Origin: Robiginitomaculum sp.
Lineage (GTDB): Bacteria; Pseudomonadota; Alphaproteobacteria; Caulobacterales; Maricaulaceae
DNA: 47,815 bases
Reading direction: 5' to 3'
NCBI GenBank assembly: GCA_015485335.1
Contig: WFTT01000066.1
Coordinates: 1 to 47,815, forward strand
This document shows positions 25,797 to 34,087 of the stretch, piece after piece (positions within the stretch are counted from its first letter, which is position 1; every line of letters starts with the position of its first letter). A model generated the notes under the pieces. It did no database searches and was not told the origin of the DNA. It worked only from the letters and a program-made list of their open reading frames with translations. Position numbers and translations under genes: made by a program.

Positions 25797-26993
25797 TCAA
25801 AAGGATATTTTTGGGGCAAAGGCGTAAAGAACCGCTTTTTTCAGGTTCTCCCCATCCAAATTTTGCACCGTGATGGTTTCGGTCCCAAAGAGCTTGCGGG
25901 TGAATGCCAGATTGAGTTGCTCGCCAGCCAATATCGCTTTCATCAGAGCGGCAGATTGATCCATGTTCATGGCATAAACAACATCGCCAAAACGCGTGGG
26001 CACGTCGATTGCGTTAAATTCCTTAGTCGATGTGCGTAAAACCCAAGCATGCTCAGCAATGTTTGTTCTTATGCGCGCATCAAGTATCTGTGCCCCCAGC
26101 GTCGTGTTGGAACGCCCGCTATCTATGATCATAAAAAATTGTTTGTTTTGCGCAAAACCAAAGCGCACGGTCTTTATTGTGCTGCCCTGTCCAAGCCTTG
26201 AGCCATCGGTAATGGGTGAGCCATTGCCTAAAATATCGACCGAAGTTATCTCCTCGATGGCCCAGGGAACATGAACCAAGTCATTCGCACCAACGGGTTT
26301 TCCTTCCCGCCAGGTTGTTATTTTTTTGCCAAATTTTACACCTTGATTTGGGGTATATACACTATCCACCATTGCGGTCATGACGTTGAGCATAACCGGT
26401 TGGTTGTCCAACGCACCCTTTTCTGCTTCGCAAATTCCCTTTACCTGCTGGGCGAAATGTTTTTTCTGTGCGTCAGGCATGCCGCGCACTTCCTGTTCAA
26501 GTGCCACATACTTTTGCATAGCCTTTTCCAAATGCTCATAATCCCAATAATAATTGCCGTTGCAGATTTCATTGCCCATATGATCTGCACCAAAATCTTT
26601 GAAATAATACCGCCAGCTTGCCACTTGTAGCGCAACAAGGCGCTCTACATGCTCTTTACCGGCTTTCACAAAGCCATTTTTGCCAAGCCCGGCGCAGGTT
26701 TGCCCATCAACAAATGTCGCTATGCTGGCCTCGAATTTATCTACTTCACCAAAACCCGCTCGCACTGCGATTTGTCTTAATTCCAGCGCTTTTGCCTTTG
26801 CGGAGATACGACCCAGCGGCGTCAACAGCGCGCATTTATTATCCGTCTGGTACGCCATATTCACGGCGGTCATTTCATTTTTTAGGCGTTTTGCCTGTGC
26901 CTGCCGGTTCGATTGCGCCTGCGCCTGCGCAAAGGCGGGGCCGCTCAAACAACTAATACACAACACACTTGCCAGCATAACAAAATATTTCAT
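25797..26993 (-). CDS. Exported protein of unknown function
   Basis: A 398-residue protein with a signal peptide (MKYFVMLASVLCISCLSGPAFAQAQAQS). The mature N-terminus is Gln/Ala rich. The middle has four cysteines (NKCALL, QTCAGLG, ICNGNYYWDYEH, GICEAEKG) that could form disulfides in the periplasm. The C-terminal part (ITSVDILGNGSP, TTLGAQILDARIRTNIAEHAWVLRTS) looks beta-rich. I recognise no family. It starts 4 bp after the stop of the upstream Sel1 lipoprotein gene and ends 13 bp before the next Sel1 gene, so it is certainly part of this operon. Confidence 0.75.
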   Translation of the reverse strand: MKYFVMLASVLCISCLSGPAFAQAQAQSNRQAQAKRLKNEMTAVNMAYQTDNKCALLTPLGRISAKAKALELRQIAVRAGFGEVDKFEASIATFVDGQTCAGLGKNGFVKAGKEHVERLVALQVASWRYYFKDFGADHMGNEICNGNYYWDYEHLEKAMQKYVALEQEVRGMPDAQKKHFAQQVKGICEAEKGALDNQPVMLNVMTAMVDSVYTPNQGVKFGKKITTWREGKPVGANDLVHVPWAIEEITSVDILGNGSPITDGSRLGQGSTIKTVRFGFAQNKQFFMIIDSGRSNTTLGAQILDARIRTNIAEHAWVLRTSTKEFNAIDVPTRFGDVVYAMNMDQSAALMKAILAGEQLNLAFTRKLFGTETITVQNLDGENLKKAVLYAFAPKISF

Positions 26994-26997
26994 AGTT

Positions 26998-27684
26998 TTA
27001 TTCTAATCCTTTGAGGCCCTGCACAGCATCGCGCCAGCCCGCATCGGCCGATTTTTGCATCCATGCTTTTGCGGCGCTCATATCCGCGTCCACATCGAGG
27101 CCGTATTGATACCGGATAGCCAGCTTGTACATAGCGGCGGGCTGACCTTGATCTGCCGCTTTTTTTAGCCATTTCAACGCGGCGCGCTGGTCGGTGCCAT
27201 AAAGCTTGTCCGCGCCCAGATAGTCCTCGGCGATGAGAAAGGCCGCTTCGCCGGCAAGGGGATAGGTCAGGCCGCTTAAGGTCTGGTGTTGTTCGCCCAT
27301 GGCGTTTTGCGCCGCGTTTTCCAGCCAGTCCCGATATATGGCCTTGTCTGCATCAGAGGCGTGCCCTTCAGCACTTTTAATATGGGCCACATAGACTTGC
27401 GCATGGGGGTTGCCCGTCTGGGCCAGTTTTTGCAAAGCGTCACCGCTGTTCTTGCCAGATAGCCACGCTTTGAGAAATGCGGCGTGGGCATCGCCTGTCT
27501 GGGCGGCCTTTTTGCGGGCGACCTTTTGGGCTTTGGCCCTGTCGCGCACCTGATTTTCCAGATCACGCATGGCCGCCGCATCACCATGGGCGGCTTTATC
27601 TTGTGCGTCTTGTGTTTCTGCGCTGCCACCGCAAGCGGTAAGCATCAGTCCGATTATCAGGGCCATCCATAAAGGTTTCATCAT
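26998..27684 (-). CDS. Sel1-repeat lipoprotein
   Basis: The signal MMKPLWMALIIGLMLTACGGS has a lipobox with the acylated Cys at residue 18. A charged Ala/Lys/Asp-rich helical region follows, then Sel1 repeats: DQRAALKWLKKAADQGQPAAMYKLAIRYQYGLDVDADMSAAKAWMQKSADAGWRDAVQGLK in the last 60 residues (given here as overlapping segments DQRAALKWLKKAADQGQP and AKAWMQKSADAGW). The start ATG at 27684 has AGAGGA at good distance. Third gene of the five-gene cluster; likely anchored to the outer membrane and acting as a protein-binding scaffold. Confidence 0.82.
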   Translation of the reverse strand: MMKPLWMALIIGLMLTACGGSAETQDAQDKAAHGDAAAMRDLENQVRDRAKAQKVARKKAAQTGDAHAAFLKAWLSGKNSGDALQKLAQTGNPHAQVYVAHIKSAEGHASDADKAIYRDWLENAAQNAMGEQHQTLSGLTYPLAGEAAFLIAEDYLGADKLYGTDQRAALKWLKKAADQGQPAAMYKLAIRYQYGLDVDADMSAAKAWMQKSADAGWRDAVQGLKGLE

Positions 27685-27701
27685 TTGTCCTCTTCGCGTG
27701 G

Positions 27702-28514
27702 TTATTCTTCCAGCCAGTTATAGATAAAGTCCGGAATTTGATCATGATTGTATTTGTCCAGGCGTTTCAACCCGCCAAAATAAATACGTTTCAGCGTGGT
27801 AAATTCGGCTTTTGTCAGGCCTTCATTTGCCGCGCCATAGCGCGCCGAAAGTTCTTCACGCAAGGGTTTATAGGCATTGCTGATTTTTGATTTTTCCCAG
27901 CTTGGCTGAAATTTTATGGCGACGAATTCCTCAATGCCATCCCGCTTTTTTGGATCTTGCTCATAGACCTGCACCAATTGCTTCATGGACGGAGCGGCCA
28001 GCCCCCAAAAGGCATCTGATGGTTCGTTTCTGGGGGTTTTCTGGCACTGCATATAAAACCGGGTGGTCTGTTCGCGGAAGTTGAAAAATGGATTGGCCGG
28101 TTCCAACTCTTTTGAGGCTCTTTTAAATAAAACCATGGCACTTTTGACAACATTGCAAGCTTCATCATTTTTAACCCCAAGGCGCACCGCATTCCATTTT
28201 GCCTGATGGTAAGCGGCACTGGCCGCATAGAGCATCCAATGGTCCAGCTCATTGTTCTGGGACCATGAAATCGTCTTCCCGTCCTTTTTGGCCTGTTCGA
28301 TTTTTACGGCCAGAGGCTGGCCATGATTAAAGGCGAATACTTTTGCCTCTCCGCAGGCGTTTTCCAGCGCTGGGATCGGTGCGGAATTGATGACACCAAT
28401 ACATTTTTCATACGTAGCCGGAACTTCCAACTCATTGGCAAAGGCTGTTGATGACAAGCATGGTCCAAGCGCGAGAATAAGAAAAACGCGGGCGAATTTA
28501 TGAAGGGAAATCAT
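27702..28514 (-). CDS. Exported protein of unknown function
   Basis: Starts at the ATG at 28514 with the signal peptide MISLHKFARVFLILALGPCL followed by SSTAFANE. The mature part (about 245 residues) is mostly helical and charged, with Cys in YEKCIG, ENACGEAK, DEACNVV and MQCQKT, again compatible with disulfides. No known domain is recognised. It lies 10 bp after the Sel1 gene upstream and 17 bp before the Sel1 lipoprotein gene downstream, so it is the second gene of the operon. It shares the exported, Cys-containing character of the fourth gene, without obvious sequence similarity. Confidence 0.72.
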   Translation of the reverse strand: MISLHKFARVFLILALGPCLSSTAFANELEVPATYEKCIGVINSAPIPALENACGEAKVFAFNHGQPLAVKIEQAKKDGKTISWSQNNELDHWMLYAASAAYHQAKWNAVRLGVKNDEACNVVKSAMVLFKRASKELEPANPFFNFREQTTRFYMQCQKTPRNEPSDAFWGLAAPSMKQLVQVYEQDPKKRDGIEEFVAIKFQPSWEKSKISNAYKPLREELSARYGAANEGLTKAEFTTLKRIYFGGLKRLDKYNHDQIPDFIYNWLEE

Positions 28515-28524
28515 AATCACCCCC

Positions 28525-29175
28525 TCATTCCACGCCGAGTTGTTCAAGGGTTGCAATGGAATCGCCATAACCCTGCGCGGCGGCTTTTCTAATCCAGCTT
28601 ATGGCCGTATCCGTATCGGCTTCCCGGCCTTGCCCGTTATAATACATCACCCCTAAATTGTGCTGGGCGGCGGCATAACCCTGTGCGGCGGCGGCGCTAT
28701 ACCATTTGAAAGCCAAATCGTCGGATTGCGCAACCCCCTCGCCATTGTCATACATGTTGGCCAGATTGTACTGGGCTTCCAACATGTCTTGCTCGGCGGC
28801 CTTTTCATACCAATAGGCGGCCTCTTTTGAGGACTGTTCAACGCCCTGTCCATTGTCATACATCAGGCCAAGATTGTATTGCGAATGCTTCATGCCCTGT
28901 TTGGCCGCCGCCGTGTACCATTTCAAAGCCAGCGCATCGGATTGTTCCACCCCGGTGCCGTTATCATAAAACACGCCCAGATTATGCTGGGCCTCGGCAT
29001 TGCCTAAAATGGCCGCTTTTTCAAACCATTTGGCCGCCTGGGTATAGTCCTTGGCCTGATAGGCCTTGACGGCATTCTCATAGGGGCCGGATAAAGCCGT
29101 GGTTGGTACAAGGGCACACAGCACAAACACCAGCGCCGAGACAGCGCTTTTTTTTGCCAGATCTGTTAACTTCAT
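28525..29175 (-). CDS. Exported Sel1-repeat protein (first gene of cluster)
   Basis: Starts at the ATG at 29175 with GGAGG 6-7 bp upstream and a signal peptide (SAVSALVFVLCALVPTTALS). It is almost wholly built of five Sel1 repeats of 36 residues with consensus AEAQHNLGVFYDNGTGVEQS / DALALKWYTAAAKQG, between about residues 35 and 215. It ends in GYGDSIATLEQLGVE. Such short regular Sel1 proteins are typical periplasmic or surface adaptors. As first gene of the cluster it probably sets the promoter, lying in the 230-bp gap 29176-29406, where no clear -35/-10 was identified. Confidence 0.87.
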   Translation of the reverse strand: MKLTDLAKKSAVSALVFVLCALVPTTALSGPYENAVKAYQAKDYTQAAKWFEKAAILGNAEAQHNLGVFYDNGTGVEQSDALALKWYTAAAKQGMKHSQYNLGLMYDNGQGVEQSSKEAAYWYEKAAEQDMLEAQYNLANMYDNGEGVAQSDDLAFKWYSAAAAQGYAAAQHNLGVMYYNGQGREADTDTAISWIRKAAAQGYGDSIATLEQLGVE

Positions 29176-29406
29176 AAATGCCTCCAGGAAGCCGACACAG
29201 AAGACAATCCCCAAAAGGCATTCATGGACACAGAGAGACTCAATACGATTTCACGGCACATAGGCAGCCCTTTCTAATCAAAACAGGTGAAGAGCCACGC
29301 ACAGAAAACCGTGCACGACCGGCATTCGATCCTAATCAGGCTGATAGTCTAGTGAGGTTCCAGCTAACCGCTTCACCCCAAGGGGGTAAAAAAAACAGAA
29401 TTATGG

Positions 29407-31128
29407 TCAAGACCAGTTGGCGGCTTCGCGCATTCTTTGCACCACAAGATCTGGTCTTTGGTACACAATATTATAGCCGGCATCTTCCAGTATTTCGACG
29501 CTGTGATTGCTGTGTGAACGTACATAATCAGCGACAAAATGTGCCCCCATCAGGTGGCAATAGCGCCCATGCAGCCAGGTTTGTCGGCAATTAACCGCCC
29601 GCAGGTCTTCGGTCCAGTCTGCCAGTTGCGAACGTCCGTCATGCACAAAGGCATCTGCGCCCTGCTCAATCAGGTGAAACAGGCCTTCATAGAGCTTGGG
29701 TTGAATTTGGGGATCGTGAATGCAGGGGCGATCAAATGGCGTTGGCGAATAATGCTCCTCCAGAAACGCCTGCACCCCTTTTTTCCGATAGGTACGAATA
29801 CCCATAGTCGCAATCAGTTTCAGCACGGAGGGCGCATGACGTGAAGCAACCGAGGTCATACGGGCCTGTCTGGTCATAAAGCGGATATGCTCTGAGGTAA
29901 TAGGAATACCCGCCCCGATCATAACCATGCCGGTCAATTGCCCTTCAATACGTTTGGCCAGCCGAAAGGCATGGCTGATGCCGCCATGATGCGCAGCAAT
30001 CAGTACCCGGTCTTCCAAATTCAGATGGCGGATCAATCCGATGACATCTTCACAGGCCGTCGTATTATAGCAATGCTTGCGTAATGGTGCACTGGTATAG
30101 CCAAAATACGGTCTTGAAGGCGCAATGATCCGCAGACCGCTTTTCATGAAATCGCTTTTCATGCCATCCAGAAAAAAGGGCCCCTGAAAAAACCCATGGA
30201 TGAACAATATCGGCATCCCTTTTGGGTCACCATATTCGTAATAGGCCAGGGTTCGCCCCTGGGGCAGCGACAGGGTATGCATCCCTTGGCGGGGCGTGGT
30301 CCAGTCACTGTCTTTTTTTACCCCGGGAACCGTTCTCTCTGAAAGGCCAATGACATAGGCAATACTGGTACACAAATGCACCAGATCATTCATCTTGGCA
30401 CAGCGTGCTTTGCGCAAAATGGCCTTGGCCTGAGTTTTGATCGTATCCACCGAGCGATTACGAAGCAGCGCAATTTCTTTATGGCTGTGGCCCATCAGAA
30501 TACTTTGCAGGACTAGGCCTTCACTCTCACTCAAGCCCAACGCACTTTGCAGGCTGGCAAAAATGGCGGGGGACCAGTCAAAATAAGACAGGCTGATATG
30601 CAATCCAACCTCGTCCTCGCTAATGGGCAAGGCCCGGCAATACCCAAAGGCGGAACGCGGAGTATCTGTCTCAACCTGTAGATAGATCACCCGCTCCAGG
30701 TTCTGAACACCCGCCGTAATTTCAGCAATAATATCGCGCAAGGCATTAATGCTGTCATGGCTGAGCGGCAGTTTATCAATATAAGACGCGGTGGCCCCTT
30801 TGAGCAACGCCTTTGCCTGTGCATTTACTGTAAGGATCATCCCCTTATTATTGATGATCAACTGTCCGTGGTGACCGATGGACAGCCCAAGCTTTTCATC
30901 ACCGACCCGGCGCTCGATCAAGTCTTCCAGACGGCTGATATGGGTTTCCAGATGGGGGTCCAAATCCGCAAAATGCGGTAGATTTTTTGCGATAATGGCG
31001 CTTTGCTGATCTTCGAACAAATAGCTGTGGGCACTTTCCAGCAATGCATCCAGCCGATCAGAATCTTCTGAAACTGAATACGCCTGGTCCAGAAGGTCCA
31101 GCATTTTACTTTGCGTATCCGCGCTCAA
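29407..31128 (-). CDS. LuxR-type HTH fused to an alpha/beta hydrolase domain
   Basis: A 573-residue two-part protein. Residues about 80-185 may form a PAS-like sensor (GQLIINNKGMILTVNAQAKALL). A LuxR/GerE-type HTH lies about 193-260 (LGLSESEGLVLQSILMGHSH, KEIALLRNRSVDTIKTQAKA). Residues about 285-570 are an alpha/beta hydrolase (LAYYEYGDPKGMPILFIHGF, LRIIAPSRPYFGYT, terminal GAHFVADY with the usual His). The nucleophile elbow, normally GHSxGG, reads AHHGG at 379-383, with H381 in place of Ser. The domain is therefore probably not a normal hydrolase and may act as a ligand-sensing part. It lies alone, between the Sel1 cluster and a 540-bp gap. Confidence 0.85.
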   Translation of the reverse strand: MSADTQSKMLDLLDQAYSVSEDSDRLDALLESAHSYLFEDQQSAIIAKNLPHFADLDPHLETHISRLEDLIERRVGDEKLGLSIGHHGQLIINNKGMILTVNAQAKALLKGATASYIDKLPLSHDSINALRDIIAEITAGVQNLERVIYLQVETDTPRSAFGYCRALPISEDEVGLHISLSYFDWSPAIFASLQSALGLSESEGLVLQSILMGHSHKEIALLRNRSVDTIKTQAKAILRKARCAKMNDLVHLCTSIAYVIGLSERTVPGVKKDSDWTTPRQGMHTLSLPQGRTLAYYEYGDPKGMPILFIHGFFQGPFFLDGMKSDFMKSGLRIIAPSRPYFGYTSAPLRKHCYNTTACEDVIGLIRHLNLEDRVLIAAHHGGISHAFRLAKRIEGQLTGMVMIGAGIPITSEHIRFMTRQARMTSVASRHAPSVLKLIATMGIRTYRKKGVQAFLEEHYSPTPFDRPCIHDPQIQPKLYEGLFHLIEQGADAFVHDGRSQLADWTEDLRAVNCRQTWLHGRYCHLMGAHFVADYVRSHSNHSVEILEDAGYNIVYQRPDLVVQRMREAANWS

Positions 31129-31616
31129 CCAACACTTCCTTTAAAAACAAACCACAAAACGGGGATACTCTATAACAACATCAGACATAGACCAATGCAA
31201 ACGGGTGCATTACCCTCAATGCCCCTGCCTTAACTGATGATCGTGTGCAAAGCTCAGGTTCTGATTCATGCAAATAATTTAATTTCATGCACTTAGAGAA
31301 TGCTGTATGGAGATAAACCTATATACAGCAAAAGCAGATGTCCTTTGCTGGGCTGGATTACGACAAGCGGCGTTCCCTAAATGGACCGGCACGACGAAGG
31401 CTTTATTGCTTAAAAGCGTCAAACGGTCTTGAAAATACACTGTATTTCCTGCGTCCTTCTCCTGTCTAAGCAACCACCACTCCTCGTGAAATCAATCACC
31501 TGGATGAGTCTGGACCCAATTAGATTGCCCACCGCGAAATTGTAAAATCTCTTTTCTGAGGGGCCTGTTTTGGCCTGCACAGGGCAAATTCCAGTGGGAT
31601 TGCGCCTCGAATATTT
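31129..31616. other. Intergenic region between divergent regulator genes
   Basis: No convincing gene. Seen: a bulged hairpin near 31203-31225 (GGGTGCATT with AATGCCCC) upstream of the LuxR-hydrolase gene, and a direct repeat TTCATGCA at 31265 and 31284. A 62-codon minus-strand frame at 31285-31473 has no supporting signal. Otherwise nothing recognised. Confidence 0.5.
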
Positions 31617-31638
31617 TTATTGTACACATGTCCAATAA
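31617..31638. promoter_or_regulatory. Probable TetR-family operator
   Basis: A 22-bp imperfect dyad whose arms TTATTGTACAC and ATGTCCAATAA match at 9 of 11 paired positions. It lies 33 bp upstream of the TetR-family gene start, where binding would block its own promoter. The shape resembles BetI-type operators. Confidence 0.6.
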
Positions 31639-31670
31639 TAGTAGTTAACGCCCGCCAATCAGAGGAAAAC

Positions 31671-32303
31671 ATGCCCGGCACCGCCAAAAGGCAAAGTGGA
31701 AAACGCACGCGCAAGGCACTGTTAGACGCGGCCTTTCGTGTTATTGCCAACAAGGGTCTGGAGGGAGCCAGCCACCGCGAAGTGGCCAAACAGGCCGGGG
31801 CATCACCGGCCCTGACCACCTATTATTTCACCAGCAAGCTGGATCTGATCCTGCAGGCCTTTGACCATTATGTTGAGCAGGGCCTGCCGGCGATTAACGC
31901 GCTGTGGCAACAGGCCTATGACATTCTGGACAAGATCGATGATGGCCTGTCCACAGAGGAAGGCATCCGCGAACTGGCCCGTCTGGCCGCCAATTTTCTG
32001 TGTCTACCCGAAAACCGGCACCGCGATGAAATCGCCTTTGAACTGGCCTTTTATCATCAACCCCGCCTGGAACCCGAATTGGCCGAACGGGTGCGCGCCT
32101 ATCGGGAGCGCATGCGCGAACCGGCACTGGAATTTTGCCGTCGCTGTCACTCGCCCGCACCACAGATTGATGCGGATTTGCTGATGGGGCTGATCGCGCG
32201 GCTGGAATTTGAACAACTCAGCCAGACCATTGATGTCAGCGTCGAACGCGCCGCCGCACAATTGGAACGGCTGATCACGGTCATCATAGGACACAAAGAA
32301 TAA
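31671..32303 (+). CDS. TetR-family transcriptional regulator
   Basis: The N-terminal HTH (about residues 10-57) reads RTRKALLDAAFRVIANKGLE, GASHREVAKQAGASPALTTY and YFTSKLDLILQAFDHYV, the classical TetR layout. The C-terminal ligand domain is about 140 residues and not specific. The ATG at 31671 has GAGGAAA upstream. It is followed within 25 bp by the ThDP enzyme gene, so it is the first gene of a four-gene operon and most likely represses it together with itself. The effector is probably a substrate or intermediate of the downstream enzymes, but it is unknown. Confidence 0.92.
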   Translation: MPGTAKRQSGKRTRKALLDAAFRVIANKGLEGASHREVAKQAGASPALTTYYFTSKLDLILQAFDHYVEQGLPAINALWQQAYDILDKIDDGLSTEEGIRELARLAANFLCLPENRHRDEIAFELAFYHQPRLEPELAERVRAYRERMREPALEFCRRCHSPAPQIDADLLMGLIARLEFEQLSQTIDVSVERAAAQLERLITVIIGHKE

Positions 32304-32327
32304 CACAAAACAGGAAAGGTGAAGATA

Positions 32328-34082
32328 ATGACCACACAGACCGGGGGCGACCTGATCGCACAAATGCTGAAAAAGGAAGGCGTGGACACCGTTTTCGGGA
32401 TCATTGACGGCACTTATGTGCAACTCACCGCGGCCTTTAAAAAACACGGCATTCGCCTGGTTTCTCCGCGTCATGAAAGCAGCGCCGCCCACATGGCAGG
32501 CGCCTATGCACGCACCACGGGCAGGCTGGGGGTCTGTATTGCCTCCAACGGTCCGGGGGTGGCCAATGTATTGCCAGGGGTGGCCACTGAAAATGGTGAA
32601 GGCAACCGGGTATTGCTGATTACCAGTTGGCGGCGTACCGGCATTATCAACCCCGATCGCGGGGGCACATTTCAGTATTTTAACCAGGTTGGTGCCATCA
32701 AACCGATAGCCAAATGGTCGGGGGCGGCCGAAGAATTTTCCCGCATTCCGGAAATCATGCGCCGCGCCTTTAGAATATCCCATGAAGGTCGCCCGGGCAT
32801 GGTGCATGTGACCGTACCCGAAGATGTCATCAACACCCCCAGCGACGAGAAAATCCCACCCCTTACCGAACCGGCACAATATCGCCTCACCACCCCGCTG
32901 CAGCCCGCCCCGGCGCTGGTCAAGCGCGCCGCCGATATGCTGGAAAAGGCTAAAATGCCGATGATCCAGGCCGGATCCGGAGTTTTGCATGCCGGGGCCA
33001 GCGAAGAACTGGCCATGGTGGCCGAGCTTATTCAGGCCCCAGTCACCACCAGCTGGGGCGGGCGTTCTTCCATTGACGAGCGCCGCGCCGTATCCATGCC
33101 GCTGATGCATACGGAAATGGTGGATAAAATTCGCAATGAATCTGATGTGGTGCTGGCACTGGGAACCCGTTTTGGCGAAACCGACTGGTGGGGCAAGGCC
33201 CCCTATTGGGCCAAACCAGAGGATCAGAACCTGATCCATGTAGATTGCGATGCACAGATTATTGGCCTGAACAAACCTGTGGCGCTTGGCATTCAAAGTG
33301 ATGCCAGGGCCTTTCTGTCTGATTTGGCAGCAGAGTTGAAATCCCGCAATCTGGACCGCACCGGCTCTCCCCAGGAAGCCCGAGTGCAGGCCTATCACAA
33401 GGCCAAAACCGAAAACGGCGAAGCGGCTATCATGTTCATGTCGGCGGTAGAGGTGCCGCTGCACACTTTCCAGATCCCGGTGATTTGTCAGGAAGTGTTT
33501 GATGATGATGCGATTATCGTCATTGATGGGGGCAATACGGCGGTGTGGGGTACCTCGTTTCACCAGATCCGCACCCCCGGCGCGCATTTGATGACCTACA
33601 AACTGGGCATGCTGGGCGCGGGCATCGGGCAAGCCCTGGGGGCGCAGCTCGCCCATCCGGATCGCCAAGTCTATACCATCATTGGCGATGGGGCGATGGG
33701 ATTTCATATGCAGGAGATTGAAACCGCGGTGCGCAACAGATTGCCGGTTATTTTTCTGGTCGCCGTGGACAAACAATGGGGCATGGTCAAATTCAGTCAG
33801 GGTATGGCGCTGAACCCAGAGGGCATGATGGAAAAACGCATACTGCCCACGCCGGAAACCATTAATACCGATTTTGGTGAAATCGCCTTTGACAAACTGG
33901 CCCAGGCCATGGGCGCACACGGGGAGCGGGTCAGCCAGAAAGAAGACCTGAAGCCCGCCCTAGAACGCGCCATGAAAAGCGGCAAATGCGCCGTTATCCA
34001 TGTGGATGTGGACCCGGTGGAACATATCTGGGCGCCCGGGTTTGAAACCTTCAAGGCCATGCACCAGGAACCGGCGGGTTAA
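32328..34082 (+). CDS. ThDP-dependent lyase/decarboxylase, acetolactate-synthase-like
   Basis: A three-domain thiamine diphosphate enzyme of about 584 residues. N-terminal PYR domain: GDLIAQMLKKEGVDTVFGII, the activating Glu E50 in SPRHESSAAHMAGAYARTTG, then SNGPGVANVLPGVATE. The central domain is about 195-330. The C-terminal PP domain has GDGAMGFHMQEIETAVRNRL at 453-472. The Mg-ThDP motif normally ends in NN; here it is VAVDKQWG with D481 in the Asn position. Candidates are benzoylformate decarboxylase, 2-hydroxyacyl-CoA lyase or an acetolactate synthase paralogue. As partner genes are two dehydrogenases, not an ilvN subunit, biosynthetic acetolactate synthase is unlikely. SD-like AGGAAAGG precedes the ATG at 32328; a GTG at 32319 is also possible. 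Confidence 0.85.
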   Translation: MTTQTGGDLIAQMLKKEGVDTVFGIIDGTYVQLTAAFKKHGIRLVSPRHESSAAHMAGAYARTTGRLGVCIASNGPGVANVLPGVATENGEGNRVLLITSWRRTGIINPDRGGTFQYFNQVGAIKPIAKWSGAAEEFSRIPEIMRRAFRISHEGRPGMVHVTVPEDVINTPSDEKIPPLTEPAQYRLTTPLQPAPALVKRAADMLEKAKMPMIQAGSGVLHAGASEELAMVAELIQAPVTTSWGGRSSIDERRAVSMPLMHTEMVDKIRNESDVVLALGTRFGETDWWGKAPYWAKPEDQNLIHVDCDAQIIGLNKPVALGIQSDARAFLSDLAAELKSRNLDRTGSPQEARVQAYHKAKTENGEAAIMFMSAVEVPLHTFQIPVICQEVFDDDAIIVIDGGNTAVWGTSFHQIRTPGAHLMTYKLGMLGAGIGQALGAQLAHPDRQVYTIIGDGAMGFHMQEIETAVRNRLPVIFLVAVDKQWGMVKFSQGMALNPEGMMEKRILPTPETINTDFGEIAFDKLAQAMGAHGERVSQKEDLKPALERAMKSGKCAVIHVDVDPVEHIWAPGFETFKAMHQEPAG

Positions 34083-34087
34083 TCCCC

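Noticed and set aside
31285-31473. Possible 62-residue minus-strand gene
   Set aside because: No SD, no recognisable domain, and it lies in an AT-rich promoter region.
32004-33920. A 638-codon open frame on the minus strand
   Set aside because: It lies opposite the clear ThDP enzyme and tetR genes; its protein is His/Gly/Phe rich with no domain, a typical shadow of GC-biased third positions.
32328-34082. Biosynthetic acetolactate synthase (ilvB)
   Set aside because: No regulatory subunit gene follows, and the operon has TetR and dehydrogenases; a catabolic or special ThDP enzyme fits better.
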